In this document: positions 12,401 through 23,624 of the stretch, piece by piece
Numbering within the stretch: position 1 is the first letter of the stretch
Layout: each line of letters starts with the position of its first letter
Origin: Atrina japonica
Taxonomy: Eukaryota > Mollusca > Bivalvia > Pterioida > Pinnidae
DNA: 64,000 bases
Assembly (NCBI GenBank): GCA_030159075.1
Contig: BROG01000032.1
Span: forward strand, 571,001-635,000
Reading direction: 5' to 3'
Made by a program: the position numbers and the translations under genes
The notes under the pieces: model-generated
The model's database searches: none
The model's input: only the letters and a program-made list of their open reading frames with translations
What the model was told of the DNA's origin: nothing

Positions 12401-14113
12401 TTATATTTTGTACTGAATCCTGAGCACGTAAGCTTCGTTTCTATCAACATATCTATGTCTACAGACACCACCTACCCACATGCAGCCGTTACCGTCAACC
12501 GCCACGGTGGTGGGCGAAAGTTTTGACCCGTAGTACACGTAAACGTCTATCAAACGAAGGAAATTGCCTTCCTTTGTTAGCATGTGTATAGTTTGATTTG
12601 TAACGTCAGAGAGTAAGATGCACCCTTCACTATCAAACGCTAAATCTGTCAAGTTACAGTTCTGACCGTCGTTTTGCACACTCCCAGAGTAACGGAATTT
12701 AACATCTCCCTCGGGATTCAAGCCGACCAGACATCCTTCTGAACGTTCAATGTCATGATCAATCACTCCAATGTCGCCGTTTATGTTCTCGGCAATCCTG
12801 AAAGGGTATCTAAAAATAGTACATCCACTTTCGTCATACTCAATCGTCTGTCTCTGCACACCAAAGTTTGTTATCCGGATGACTTTTTTCATGCCATCCG
12901 GATGCATGTCCTGTGGATATGCGTCTGCTAGGCAGACTAATATATCCCTATTTTTAGTCACACCGATTCCTAATGCGACCATCGGCTTTGTTTCAAACAC
13001 TTTTTCAACAAATCCATCAGATTTTAACATCAGAATGTCGTAACTACCGTAATTTACCATATATAAATCTCCTTCCGGTGTGGGCGCCATATTCAATACC
13101 CCCGTTCTACCATAAGTTCCGGTTGGTATAAAACGTTGGTCTTCGTCGAGTTCAAGTAAATTAATTCCCCTGTGTTTGTAATGACCGTACCAAGCAGCAT
13201 ATGGTGAAATTGGGCAAACAGTTGATACTTCTGAGAACCCTATTGCATTCCGAGATAATGTGATTGGTTCACATTCAATAACTTCTTGTAACTCTCCGAA
13301 CACATCCTGTATGGAAAAACTGCTAGGATTAAGCATCATTCTGTTGAATACGGGGACTTGAATTTCTGGTGTATTTTCAAGATCCCACTGAAGTTGTTCT
13401 GCGCGTTTTATTGTTTTGATTTGTTCACTTTCTGAAAAATTGCTCTCCGGAGAACTAAGAGTCTCATTTAAACGCGTTATATGACTGTCTAAGATTTTAG
13501 CCATCGAATCCAATGTCTTTAAATGTGCCTTACCCGTGTCTGCAAGTTTTGCAATAGTTTTAAAGTAGTGATCCTCAAGTTCTTTCTTCATTTGCTCAAA
13601 TCTCTGAGTAATGATTTCCTTCTTGTCCTCGATGTCAGACAAAACGGTTTCTTTACTTTCAATTACCTCCACTTTCTTTTCCCGTAGATATGGTAACACA
13701 CTATCCTCTATTTCTTCGCGGTTTCTTTTGGCGTCATATTTTTTGTAGGAGACTAACGTATCATCTATTCTAACGAATCTGTGACCCGGATGATAGTCCG
13801 TTATACAGGAACTACATACCAGACAATCACAACCTCTCGTTACACAATACAGTATGTATTTCTCGTTGTGGTGTTTGTCGCAGAATTCCTCGCTACTTGA
13901 CTTACTCTCTTCGTCTTTCGGTTTGTAAACAACCAGTGCTGTCAGTTTCTCTGATTCCTCTATCTTGATAAGCTTATGCTCCTTAGATAGTCGACTGTTC
14001 AGATGTATTTTGCAACATTTGTCGCACATGAACTCGTCACAATTCAAACATTTTCTCGTAATTTCGTTTTTCCCTTCACACAAGTCACACGGTGTTGTAT
14101 TATTGGACGCCAT
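12401..14113 (-). CDS. TRIM-like protein: two B-boxes, coiled coil, propeller-like C-terminus
   Basis: One uninterrupted 570-codon exon. Residues 9-46 form a first B-box-type zinc site (C9, C12, C22, C25, C30, C33, H37, H46). Residues 78-111 form a second (C78, H81, C90, C100, C103, H108, H111). Residues of about 125-235 are charged and heptad-like, as in TRIM coiled coils. Residues of about 285-566 contain repeated short strands with Gly-Asp turns (for example GDLYMVN, GDIGVID, GCILLSDV, GCMWVGG), as in the NHL-like propeller of molluscan TRIM2/3/56/71-type proteins. There is no RING before the B-boxes, so ubiquitin ligase activity should not be assumed. Bivalves carry many such intronless genes, often linked to innate immunity by inference. 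The start MASNN lies just before the first cysteine pair. No neighbouring gene is functionally linked. Confidence 0.9.
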   Translation of the reverse strand: MASNNTTPCDLCEGKNEITRKCLNCDEFMCDKCCKIHLNSRLSKEHKLIKIEESEKLTALVVYKPKDEESKSSSEEFCDKHHNEKYILYCVTRGCDCLVCSSCITDYHPGHRFVRIDDTLVSYKKYDAKRNREEIEDSVLPYLREKKVEVIESKETVLSDIEDKKEIITQRFEQMKKELEDHYFKTIAKLADTGKAHLKTLDSMAKILDSHITRLNETLSSPESNFSESEQIKTIKRAEQLQWDLENTPEIQVPVFNRMMLNPSSFSIQDVFGELQEVIECEPITLSRNAIGFSEVSTVCPISPYAAWYGHYKHRGINLLELDEDQRFIPTGTYGRTGVLNMAPTPEGDLYMVNYGSYDILMLKSDGFVEKVFETKPMVALGIGVTKNRDILVCLADAYPQDMHPDGMKKVIRITNFGVQRQTIEYDESGCTIFRYPFRIAENINGDIGVIDHDIERSEGCLVGLNPEGDVKFRYSGSVQNDGQNCNLTDLAFDSEGCILLSDVTNQTIHMLTKEGNFLRLIDVYVYYGSKLSPTTVAVDGNGCMWVGGVCRHRYVDRNEAYVLRIQYKI

Positions 14114-14436
14114 ATTGAAATGTTAAAATCAATACCGATATACAAACTAACAATACTATACCAGCGAGTTTAAACCTGCCAATCTAGATACGTTTTAAAT
14201 CGACCCCAAGTGTAAGTTGATACTTACACGATTTCGCATACGGCCGCTGATCGAAAGGCATTTAAATTTCATAACACATACGTATCTGTATCAAAGAATA
14301 TGCTACAATGACTGGGGATTAAAAAGTTCACAGCTTTCAAATCAGGCGGATAAAGAACATTTGTTCCATGAAATTGTATGTGTACTGCACAGTACTCCAA
14401 AACTTATTCTCTTTGTGTTGACAATCATGACACACA

Positions 14437-14450
14437 CACACACACACACA

Positions 14451-14529
<79 letters not shown>

Positions 14530-14547
14530 TATATGCATATATATGTA

Positions 14548-14621
<74 letters not shown>

Positions 14622-14655
14622 CATGTATATATATATATATGTGCGTGTGTGTGGG

Positions 14656-14748
<93 letters not shown>

Positions 14749-14799
14749 GTGTGTGTCATAATTGTCCACGCAGGGAGAATAAGCTTTTGAGAACTGTGC

Positions 14800-14845
<46 letters not shown>

Positions 14846-14872
14846 AGAGTGTGTGTGTGTGTGTGTGTGTGA
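14437..14872. repeat. Large compound AT/GT microsatellite
   Basis: (CA)n, then long (AT)n with ATGC and GTGCGTGT interruptions, then a short unique segment (about 14751-14798) and (AT)n-(GT)n. Open frames on both strands here (up to 209 codons) are Tyr-Ile repeat translations. It lies about 320 bases upstream of the TRIM-like start codon. Confidence 0.95.
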
Positions 14873-15215
14873 GTGAACAATATGACATTTTAGTCACTAG
14901 CCAATGCAATATTTCCGGTTTTATAGAAGTTTTGATAACGGGTAAGATTCCGTCATGTGTTTGATAAATGTCCTGAAATGTAACCTTTGTGTCGCTATGA
15001 GATGAATTAATTTAAAGACATAAAAATTACCTTTCCAGGAAACGTTGTTTTACATGAACATATTGGGGACAATTCGAAATAATATGAAATTCATCCTCAA
15101 AATCTGAATTACATAAAACACATAATCGTCTTTCTACAGGAACATTTTATACCGCCCGGTTTCTATTAGAAGACAAAGTGATGACACTCTAAAATTGCAA
15201 ATGAGTTTTTTATTA

Positions 15216-16391
15216 TTCGCCGCCAGGAGGCGGCGAATATATTTCAAAATTAAGTTAGGAAGTAGTATATGGAAGGAGCTGTTAGTTTCTTTGAACGCGG
15301 AAGTAATGACGTAGTAATTTTATTTGAGGCAAAAACGCTATTAAATTTCAGATATGAAAGTGATGTTGGTTTGTTTCATAAATAATCAGCATCTAATTTT
15401 TTTTAATGCAATTAAGGTATAATACCGCGATTCGTATTTTTGAAATAACGATAAGTGGGAGACATTAGTCGAAATGATGGGAGCAATCATTACGTGATTG
15501 CTTTTGATTTTGATAAGAGCATGATATCCTATTATATAAGTTTAGTGGACGACGGAAATTTGGAACAAAATGTTTTTTATCATTTAAAATGATTTCGTTT
15601 GTGCAAAACGAATAAATATAACACCGAAAACGAAATGTGTCGTATGAAATATTGATGATTGGGAGAACAACAAAGTGAAAACGGGTCGGACGATTTACCA
15701 AAACAGACCTTAATTACCGAAGCACGCCATTTTTACTTTTATTTCGACATAAAAACTGTAGTATATGTAGTACATGTTAAAGTCTACATATAATAAAATG
15801 TTACTTTTAACACGAGTTTTGTGTAATAATGGATAAAGTCAGAATTATCATGTTAAACAAGATCGAACCACTCTAGCCGGCTAGGCCAACAATGAACGAA
15901 ACAGACTGGAATATGGACTTGTTTTAAAAAAAAATAATTCTGAATTATTCCATATAAATGTTTTTCTAAATTACGTTTTATATTCTTGATATATACTAAT
16001 ATTTAATACATTTTCTTAAAAAAAATCCAAGTTCTTCACCATTGTTGACAACCATTATGCAGAACAGTGAAAATTACTGCAACTGTCATTTTGTAAACTT
16101 TTACATATATAGACATTGCTACATCGCTGATGTCAATTGCTATATAAACACTACTAAAATGAATGATTACACTGGATGAATTTGACCAGGAACATGATGA
16201 CCACTCCATTTCTCACTACTGTCTGTGAACTTGGTGTTAGTTGACGGGAAATCGCCGTTAAATTAGTTCTGTTGACTCTATTTTCACAAAAATGTTATCT
16301 GGTGGGACTTTTTGTCGTAATAGATATTAAGTAACTGAAAGCTTGCATTCATTTATTCCCAAACTTCCTTTGAAATACCTCTGGCGGCGAA
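15216..16391. mobile_element. TIR element, about 1.18 kb, non-autonomous
   Basis: The left end TTCGCCGCCAGGAGG is matched by the inverted right end CCTCTGGCGGCGAA at 16378-16391. The left end also folds back on itself (CGCCGCC AGGA GGCGGCG). No transposase is visible; the 78-codon frame at 15465-15701 minus has no motif. A target-site duplication was not resolved (ATT and AAT flank the ends). Confidence 0.55.
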
Positions 16392-16799
16392 TTGAATTTT
16401 TCTTGTTGAGTATTGAGATACATTTCAGCAAGTAAGATCGTGAAGTACAGTTGTCAACCAAGTGTCTATATATTAATCATTTTGACAATGCATTGATATC
16501 AGATAATAAAGACTGCTTATATTGGTCAAATAAACGTTGCTTAATTAAAGCTAAAATATATTTGGGGGGTTTCTGTGTGTTGGTCTGTCTAAAATTCCGT
16601 CAACCCAATACTAGATAATAAATGATTTACCTTAGCAACACAGCTATTCACTGGGCATGTACTCAGAACAATATTTTAAAATAGTGTTTTGTGTTAAGAA
16701 GTTTTAACCAGTATTTATATAAACAATAGTTTCCAAAGTAAATATAGCATCTGTTTTACTGTGTGAAGGCCTAAAAGCCAAATTGTCTATGCCAGTTTG

Positions 16800-16802
<3 letters not shown>

Positions 16803-16890
<88 letters not shown>

Positions 16891-17000
16891 TGTAGTTAAT
16901 ATGTCTTTGGTACATAATGTTATAATAATAATAAAATAATGTAATAATAGAATAATGTAATGATATATAAAATAGATGATAATAATAATAAATTATTAAT
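16803..17000. repeat. (AT)n followed by ATA/AAT trinucleotides
   Basis: Two AT tracts (about 16803-16890) are followed by ATA/AAT-rich sequence. They lie directly 3' of the tRNA gene in its transcription sense. Confidence 0.85.
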
Positions 17001-17033
17001 CTTGTTAAGAAATCTAATATCAGAATAAAATTG

Positions 17034-17043
17034 AAAAAAAAAA
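17034..17043 (-). terminator. RNA polymerase III T-run terminator of tRNA-Asn
   Basis: Ten consecutive T on the minus strand begin five bases after the tRNA 3' end, a standard Pol III stop. Confidence 0.85.
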
Positions 17044-17047
17044 TCAC

Positions 17048-17064
17048 CGTCCCTGGGTGGGCTC

Positions 17065-17115
<51 letters not shown>

Positions 17116-17121
17116 AGAGAC
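17048..17121 (-). tRNA. tRNA-Asn (anticodon GTT)
   Basis: A 74-base cloverleaf can be drawn. The acceptor stem GTCTCTG pairs with CAGGGAC, with one G-T pair and discriminator G. The D arm contains GCGCAATCGGTTAGCGC. The anticodon stem-loop TTCGGCTGTTAACCGAA carries GTT. The T arm GGTGGTTCGAGCCCACC holds the B box GGTTCGAGCC. There is no intron and no CCA, as expected for a eukaryotic nuclear gene. All stems are intact, so it is probably functional. The longer minus-strand open frame across this gene is not a protein. Confidence 0.97.
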
Positions 17122-17129
17122 TGCGTTGA

Positions 17130-17650
17130 GGTGTGAGTTGTTTTAGTAATATATAAACTTCAGTTTAACTTTTTCTTCGTTGACTATTTCAAATTCCAAG
17201 GTTATAGTGTTCATCGGCAATTTTAAAGTTGTTGCTATTGGCCTTATAATTCTAATTTGATTAATAGATTTTTGAAGCAGTATCATACGCACTTAAACAG
17301 AACATCTTTTGGAGCGAAAGTTTAAATCAATAATCTGCTTAACAAAGAAAGATAACTCGAATATACAAATAGAAATATAGATCTACTTTATAACTGTTAA
17401 AATAGGTCAGATCATCCAAGCTAACTGGGATTTATTTTTAAACTCATAGATTATCGAATATTTAATAAAGATTCGTTTTTTATAGTAACACATCAATTTT
17501 TGTATCCTGCAAATCTAATCGGTATTATAAAACGAAGAAAGAACGGAAATTCATAACAAAACAGCTAATCAGCAACAGTGATATATAAAGCGCTGTCAGC
17601 AACTACAAAGTTAAAATTGTTTATAGAAAGTTGTATCTGAGTGATAAATC
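17130..17650. other. Unassigned stretch upstream of tRNA-Asn
   Basis: AT-rich sequence with no recognised gene or repeat. Confidence 0.4.
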
Positions 17651-17657
17651 ATTAAAA

Positions 17658-17660
<3 letters not shown>

Positions 17661-17738
<78 letters not shown>

Positions 17739-17739
17739 T
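17661..17739. repeat. (AT)n microsatellite
   Basis: Nearly pure AT dinucleotide with one phase shift. Confidence 0.95.
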
Positions 17740-17951
17740 TTCAGAAAACTATCGCATTCATTTCCCATTCCATTTCAATACAATTTTGACCATTAACCGT
17801 TATTAAAAGGTGGTTGTTTTGTTACGTACTGACGAGTATGAGTTTTGCAAGATACGGAGTTTTAATTTCTCTTTTTGATATGTGTGAATATGAATTGTGA
17901 CTTAAAGAATTAAATTTTCTGTTTGAATTGCTGAATCTTGAAAACAGAAAA

Positions 17952-18260
17952 CTTAAAGGGGTATTGGTTGTGTTCCCCCAAATTACTTTCTCTTTTACTA
18001 CTTAGATTGATAAACGATAACAAAAAAAGAGATATAAATTAGCATAGAAATTCTTTGGAAATCCAGGTTTGACACTTTTTCAGTTGCAATTGATGAACTC
18101 AACCTTACTATTTGTATATAAATACCACACTGGTCTGAACATATCTTCACAAAATATTTAGGAATATAAGATTTTTATGCCTGTGTGTAGCTCCTGTTTG
18201 TTATTGTGCATCAAGTACAAGTAGTAAAAGTAGAAAATATCTAGATATATATTTTTGGTA
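17952..18260 (+). repeat. Diverged direct duplication, copy 1
   Basis: The order GGGTATTGGTTGTGTTCCCC, TTAGATTGATAAACGATAAC, GATATAAATTAGCATA, AGTTCTT-like, ATTTTTATGCCTGTGTGTA is repeated in the same order and orientation at 18852-19130. It is a local duplication about 0.9 kb apart. Confidence 0.65.
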
Positions 18261-18851
18261 ACTGTAGCTAGTGCCCCTTTAAAGATTATAAGCAAATACA
18301 CAATGGAAATCGTTTATATTCTTAGTTTTATGGTATAAGTGTCATCTGTTGATTTAGAAATGACTCTCCATGTACATTTTTAAAAATTTCAGATTTATAC
18401 GAAATCTAGGGAAAATGAATATTAAGTTGCATTAATTTTGACGCATCACTGTAGACTAATGAAGTTGATATAGAAACGACATTTTAGGCCTAATAGTTGT
18501 GTGAAAAAATGTGGTTATATAAAATATATCTGGAGAAACATAAAATGATCAGTCCTAGGTATCATTTTTGTCACCTTGGTAACATGGAAGTATAATCATT
18601 TTAACCATGACAACAACTCCTCGTTGCTTCTGTGTCATAGGCTTGTAATGCCAGTATTAACTATTAATTTTATGATTATTTAAAAAAATATTAAATGTTG
18701 ATCCGGCAAGGTAATGATATCACTAGTCACTTGTCAAGTGGATATATTGATGTTATTTGATGATATTAAGTTTTTTATAACGATCCAATAAGTTATGATG
18801 AAATATTAAACTTAAAAGAAAACAATAAAAGTTCTGTTGTTGATGGAATTC

Positions 18852-19130
18852 TAAAGTGGTATTAGCTGTGTTTCCCCCCCCCCCCCAAATCTTTCTTTTT
18901 TATTAATATTTAGATTGATATACAACAACAACAACAAAAGATATACATAGGCATAAAAGTTCTTAAATCCCTATATATTTTGTGAAAATCGCTTGTGAAA
19001 TCCAGTATAGCAATTATACGAGACAGGATTTGACCTTATTTTACAAAATACATGTATATTGGAATAAAAAAGAACTTTTTTGCCTGTGTATACATCAATA
19101 TAAATAGTGAAAAACGAAATATTTAATTTT
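18852..19130 (+). repeat. Diverged direct duplication, copy 2
   Basis: Counterpart of 17952-18260 (GTGGTATTAGCTGTGTTTCC, then a C-run, TTAGATTGATATACAACAAC, GATATACATAGGCATAAA, CTTTTTTGCCTGTGTATAC). The C-run at about 18875-18886 is a homopolymer expansion. Confidence 0.65.
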
Positions 19131-19562
19131 CGAAAACGCATGCGCAGCTTATGCCCATTGAAATGAGTATATCGTCTCTTCTATAGATATTTTGTCACCT
19201 TTTTACTGTTAGATATTAATTTGACGGTGTTCGATACGGGTATTTCGCCAAAAGCAAGACTGTAAAGGAATATTGTACCTATTTATAAAAGCAAAGGTAA
19301 CGGCAATGATCCATCAATTTAGAGACATATACACATGTCACCAGTATTTAATGTGAATGTATCATTGATAGATGGTTATCTCCGTATACTGTTGTATTCA
19401 CAGAAATGCTGATATTATAAATAACCTTGGAATCAGCAAACTACGAACCGATCAAATTGTTTGGTAAATTGTTCACTTCTATATTATGTAAACGTTTAAC
19501 TGACTATACAGAAACACATGATTTTATTACGTGGAATCCAGTTAAGATTCAGATCTAATTAT

Positions 19563-19775
19563 TTTAAGCTAAGATAAATCTAATAATTTTATCATAGCGG
19601 TTATCTTAGATAGATTTAGGAATACATTAAGGTTATTTTTATCATGTATGAGTTCAACTTCTGTTTGAAATCTACATTTATTTTAAAATCGAGCTCAGCC
19701 GATGAATTCTTATCGGCAGAAACCACCATCATGAGCATTTGTTTATTTGGTATTATGTTTATAATATTAACAACA
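19563..19775 (+). repeat. Dispersed repeat, copy 2 of 5
   Basis: AGCTAAGATAAATC, GCGGTTATCTTAGA, GGCAGAAACCACCATCATGA, TTGGTATTATGTTTATAATA follow the family order described at 7300. Confidence 0.65.
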
Positions 19776-19865
19776 GAAACTTTTATAGACTCCCCAACTG
19801 CATTCGACAAAATCTGGAAAAATAGGTTATGGTAGAAGTATTTAGATATAACATTATAAGAAATA

Positions 19866-20390
19866 AAAAAATCTCAGATACCAAAGTATAAATCAATAGG
19901 ATGTCCAGGACATAGATACAAATCCGGTAAAAATGGACAAACACGGACATCTGGAAACCAAGAGGTGGGATCAGGTGCCATGGAGGAGTAAGCATCCCCT
20001 GTCGACCGGTCACACCCGCCGTGAGTCCACAGTCAAGTCCAATGAAACACGTGAGGAGTGTATCCTCGTCACAATTGGTACAGACGTCTCAACAACCGCC
20101 AACGAAAAGGCAACTCAACATTTCACTTAGTGAAACAGAGTAGTCGCAAACAAGACTATTATACCGACCATAAAATTTGCGGAACGTTGACATTAAACGC
20201 GGTTTTCGATATCCCTGTGTCAATAATTTGTCAGTGAGTAGTTTACCTCTGTATATGAAGTCTTCATATGTTGTGCAAGCCCTGGCATATAGGATCATTT
20301 GTGAAGTATAAACTCCATATGCAGGTGACTGAGGGATATTACTACTTAAATGTTGTAATGTGCTTTCAGTATTCAGACTTCTGTATTTAC
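19866..20390 (-). mobile_element. RT retroelement, subfamily A, 3' fragment
   Basis: Read on the minus strand it gives SPAYGVYTSQMILYARAC, then LLTQGYRKPRLMSTFRKFYG, then the subfamily A 3' tail ending with TTTGGTATCTGAGATTTTTT at the low-coordinate end. The 5' half, including the YIDD block, is absent. Confidence 0.85.
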
Positions 20391-21065
20391 CAGCTGATCA
20401 TATGTTTTATAACGCGAACACGATAGGTCCAATTATATAGAGTATCCCGCCAATTTATTGAGAAGCCTATGAACACTGCTTATGCTCGGCATTGACACTA
20501 CAGGTTGTGAAAAAAAGATGGGCCTGGGAATTACCCTAGCAATTATAGGATTTGAGGTGAAATAAAAGCCGATTTCACACGATGCGAATGACGAATTGTT
20601 TCTGACAGGAACATATGGTGACGGCAAAGCAAGCTGTTTATCAGAGATGCTTGACAAATTGCATTATACCTAACTCTCCATTTTTCTGTTCAACTTACAA
20701 GCAACGTAACTACAAAGCGAATTTTCATTTCTGTGGACTGTGTTTCTTTTCATAACATAACCTAGATCTATCGCAATATGGGCATGTACAGTGTGCTACA
20801 GTTGCAGGCCTAGTCTTGTGTTTTCGAGTTCTGTTTGTGATTTCTGTTTGTTTTGTGGTAATGAATGGCTTTTAATATTAAATAAAAATACGAAATGAAT
20901 GTGTATTATTCTATTCTTTATTGATTCATTCATATGTTCAGAGAATACTTGTCCGACAAATACATTGTCATGGAAAGGGTTTCTTAAATATTCATGTATT
21001 CCTACGCCAAAAGTAAAGCGGTCAACACTTAGTTCACGTGATAACCTACCTGTATACAGTACTGG
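20385..21065 (+). repeat. Dispersed duplication, copy 1
   Basis: From ACCAGCTGATCATATG and GAGTATCCCGCCAATTTA through GCAAGCTGTTTATCAGAGAT, CTTGTCCGACAAATAC to AACACTTAGTTCACGTGA, the order matches 49485-50120. No frame is conserved between the copies. It is probably an unclassified transposon relic. Confidence 0.75.
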
Positions 21066-21099
21066 AAGCGGTGTCTGTTCTTTATCTGATTAACATTGA

Positions 21100-21900
21100 A
21101 CGTAACTTATAATTTTGATCATTTTTGATCATTGTTGTAATTGTAAGGTTCACAACCGTTCTGTAGAAATCTCATTTCACAATCATTGACATATATAATT
21201 CGAAGACTGTAGGCGATATAATCTCTTCATGTAAGCCTCTCCGACTGTTAGTGACATGCACTAGTTTTAACTTTTAATTACTGTACAATTATTTTACAAC
21301 TGAAAATATCTTATCTCTCCATCTTGAATTACCTTTGTTACGAACAGGAACAACCCCATCACTACAGAGAACTTTGAGAAAAAAAACCTTTAACAAACAA
21401 AGGCATGCACTATTTTGTGTTAGAACGGTACCAAGATATCTACATATTCTGTAAAATATTGATTTAGTGTGCCGTTACTCATGACTTTAGTTGCACTTCA
21501 AACCCTTTACAGATGCAGTAATTGTTATTTCATTATTAAAAGTTTTTAAGAACACCATCACCTTCGTGAAAATCATATACAGAAACAAATCGTTTTAATT
21601 TGTAAAATCGAGAGTAAAACCTTTTGAATTGTTTTCGTAGTGTTTCAAGAATATCTCCTTGATCCGAGTATTTTAAGTTCTTTTCAGTTTTCCCTCAAGG
21701 TTTTGTACCTCCTTTTACGATTGTTTAAAATTGACTAATTTTCACTTGATTAACACATTAAAATTATACAACGCATTTTATACATGCGATATTAAATTTG
21801 AAATTAAATTAAATTAAAGTTTATCTAAACCTAGGCTTATTACAATACTTGGTGATAATAACACAGTTATATTGTTTTGATTTATTTGGCACTGTTAACA
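21100..21900. other. Unassigned AT-rich stretch
   Basis: No gene, repeat or RNA recognised. Confidence 0.4.
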
Positions 21901-21907
21901 CTATTGT

Positions 21908-22092
21908 CTAAAGCTAAGATAGTCATTTTTTTATAGTGGTTACTCTTAGACGGATTTCGGCTATACTTTTAGAAATATTATTTGGCCTTGTATGATACCA
22001 CTTTATCTTTAGAAAATACACATACTTTTCAAACTGGAGCTCAACTGTCTTGAACATTATAACTTCAGCATTATGTTTATAATATTTATACT
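21908..22092 (+). repeat. Dispersed repeat, copy 3 of 5
   Basis: CTAAAGCTAAGATAGTCATT, GTGGTTACTCTTAGACGGAT, CTATACTTTTAGAAATATTA are nearly identical to 36652-36812, followed by GAACATTATAAC and ATTATGTTTATAATATTTAT. Confidence 0.75.
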
Positions 22093-22419
22093 GTCGGCGT
22101 TTTATGAAAATTAGACTTGATATAATTTACTTCATAAATAAAATAACTGACACATTTTTCAATACAAAACTGTCTAGTCATATCATTCCAATGATAATTT
22201 AGAAGATAAACACTGTGTTCTAATACAGGTTTATTATCTGCTGTCCTATCTTCAGTCAATCTGAATTCTACTTGCATTACTACCATTGTCACTTAAGTCT
22301 GATGTAACACTCTATAATTGGACACGATCTGAATACGTGTCAAATAGTACTTTTTATGCATATCGTCCTATCCTCTAAATTCCATCTTATTATACCAAGT
22401 TAACCTATGAGATCAATTT

Positions 22420-22615
22420 CCTTGGGTTATTGTAAAATACACCTGGATGTCGTTAAGTTGCCTGGATGATGTTAACCAATTAGATAATATTTCGTGGGTT
22501 ATCATAACATGGACCTGGATGTCGTTAAGTTGCCAGGATGATGTTAACCAATCAGATAATTTTCCGTGGGTTTCTGTAAAATAGACCCGAATGTCGTTCA
22601 GTTGCCAGGATGATG
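22420..22615 (+). repeat. Three-copy tandem repeat, unit about 62-64 bp
   Basis: Each unit contains GTGGGTT..., GGATGTCGTTAAGTTGCC, GGATGATGTTAACCAAT and CAGATAAT. The last unit is diverged and partial. Confidence 0.85.
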
Positions 22616-22771
22616 TTTCGTCACTGTCACATTAAACGAGTGATTAAAGAAGGCGAATAGGCTTTCAGAATTCAAAGTTTTCCATTGTTTTCATGATGTA
22701 TCATATATATATAATATATCTACTCTTTCAGTAACTAGATCCCTATGTTTGATAGAAATGCTCAACCTATA

Positions 22772-23237
22772 CTGGTGCGGGACCTATTCTCGGACAGTGT
22801 CAATTGTCGGACACTTCTCTTTGCACGTAAATGAACACGATTTTTTCCGGATATATTTAATACATCGTCGGAATTTAAACGTTGATTAAAACATGTTACA
22901 AAATTTACGATTAAAAAGTCCACTACAACATTGTAATCGCTCATCTTTCTATCGTACTGTGCAACACAAGCCGGGAGGGAAGTGACGTCACCAACGCAAC
23001 GTAAATATTACTACTGTCCGACAATAGGTCCTCCTGCATCACGATAACGGCATTCAGTTTTTTTTTTCAATGGGCTAAATTCACTTTTTGTTTCGTATTT
23101 TCCACCAAAACTTGTAAAATTATATTGCATCTATAGGTTACCTATAGTGATACAAAATTTCTAAGCAATTCTATCAGTTGAACTGAAGATATTCGGTAAA
23201 AACCTCGATTTTCGTCCGAGAATAGGTCCAGCACCAG
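22772..23237. mobile_element. 466-bp TIR element with TA target duplication (mariner-like MITE)
   Basis: Left end CTGGTGCGGGACCTATTCTC and right end GAGAATAGGTCCAGCACCAG are inverted copies of each other. TA at 22770-22771 and at 23238-23239 fits the TA duplication of Tc1/mariner-type transposition. A third, weaker copy of the terminal motif (CCGACAATAGGTCCTCCTGC) lies inside at about 23018. No transposase is encoded. Confidence 0.8.
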
Positions 23238-23249
23238 TAAAGCCTTGTT

Positions 23250-23600
23250 GGTGTAGTGTTACTACAGGGACCAAAGTAAATGATATGTCGATATATTTGT
23301 TTTTATATAACTTTTGTCAAAATTATTGATTTACTTCAATTTATAAAAGTTTTGAGTTTTTTAGATATGCAAAATATACAATTCCATGTATATAAAATCA
23401 ATGCATTTTGACTAAGGCCTATCACATTTGAAATTGTGCAATCAAAGCATGAAGGTTTATAATCACATAGTTATGTACAGTGACGCCCCAACATTTTTGC
23501 AAGGCTTTTTTTTCTCCAAGCCTCTCGATGAGAAAGTTACAAGGAACAGTTAACATCTCGGTTTGATTTTAAATTGACGACGTCCTGTTTATAAATAACC
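23250..23600. other. Unassigned stretch
   Basis: No recognised gene or repeat between the TIR element and the RT fragment. Confidence 0.4.
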
Positions 23601-23624
23601 CAGCACTACAGAATTACCTCGGCT

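Noticed and set aside
14217..14846. 209-codon plus-strand open frame and several overlapping ones
   Set aside because: They consist mostly of Tyr-Ile translation of the AT microsatellite.
16787..17074. 95-codon minus-strand frame
   Set aside because: It covers the tRNA-Asn 3' half and the AT repeat.
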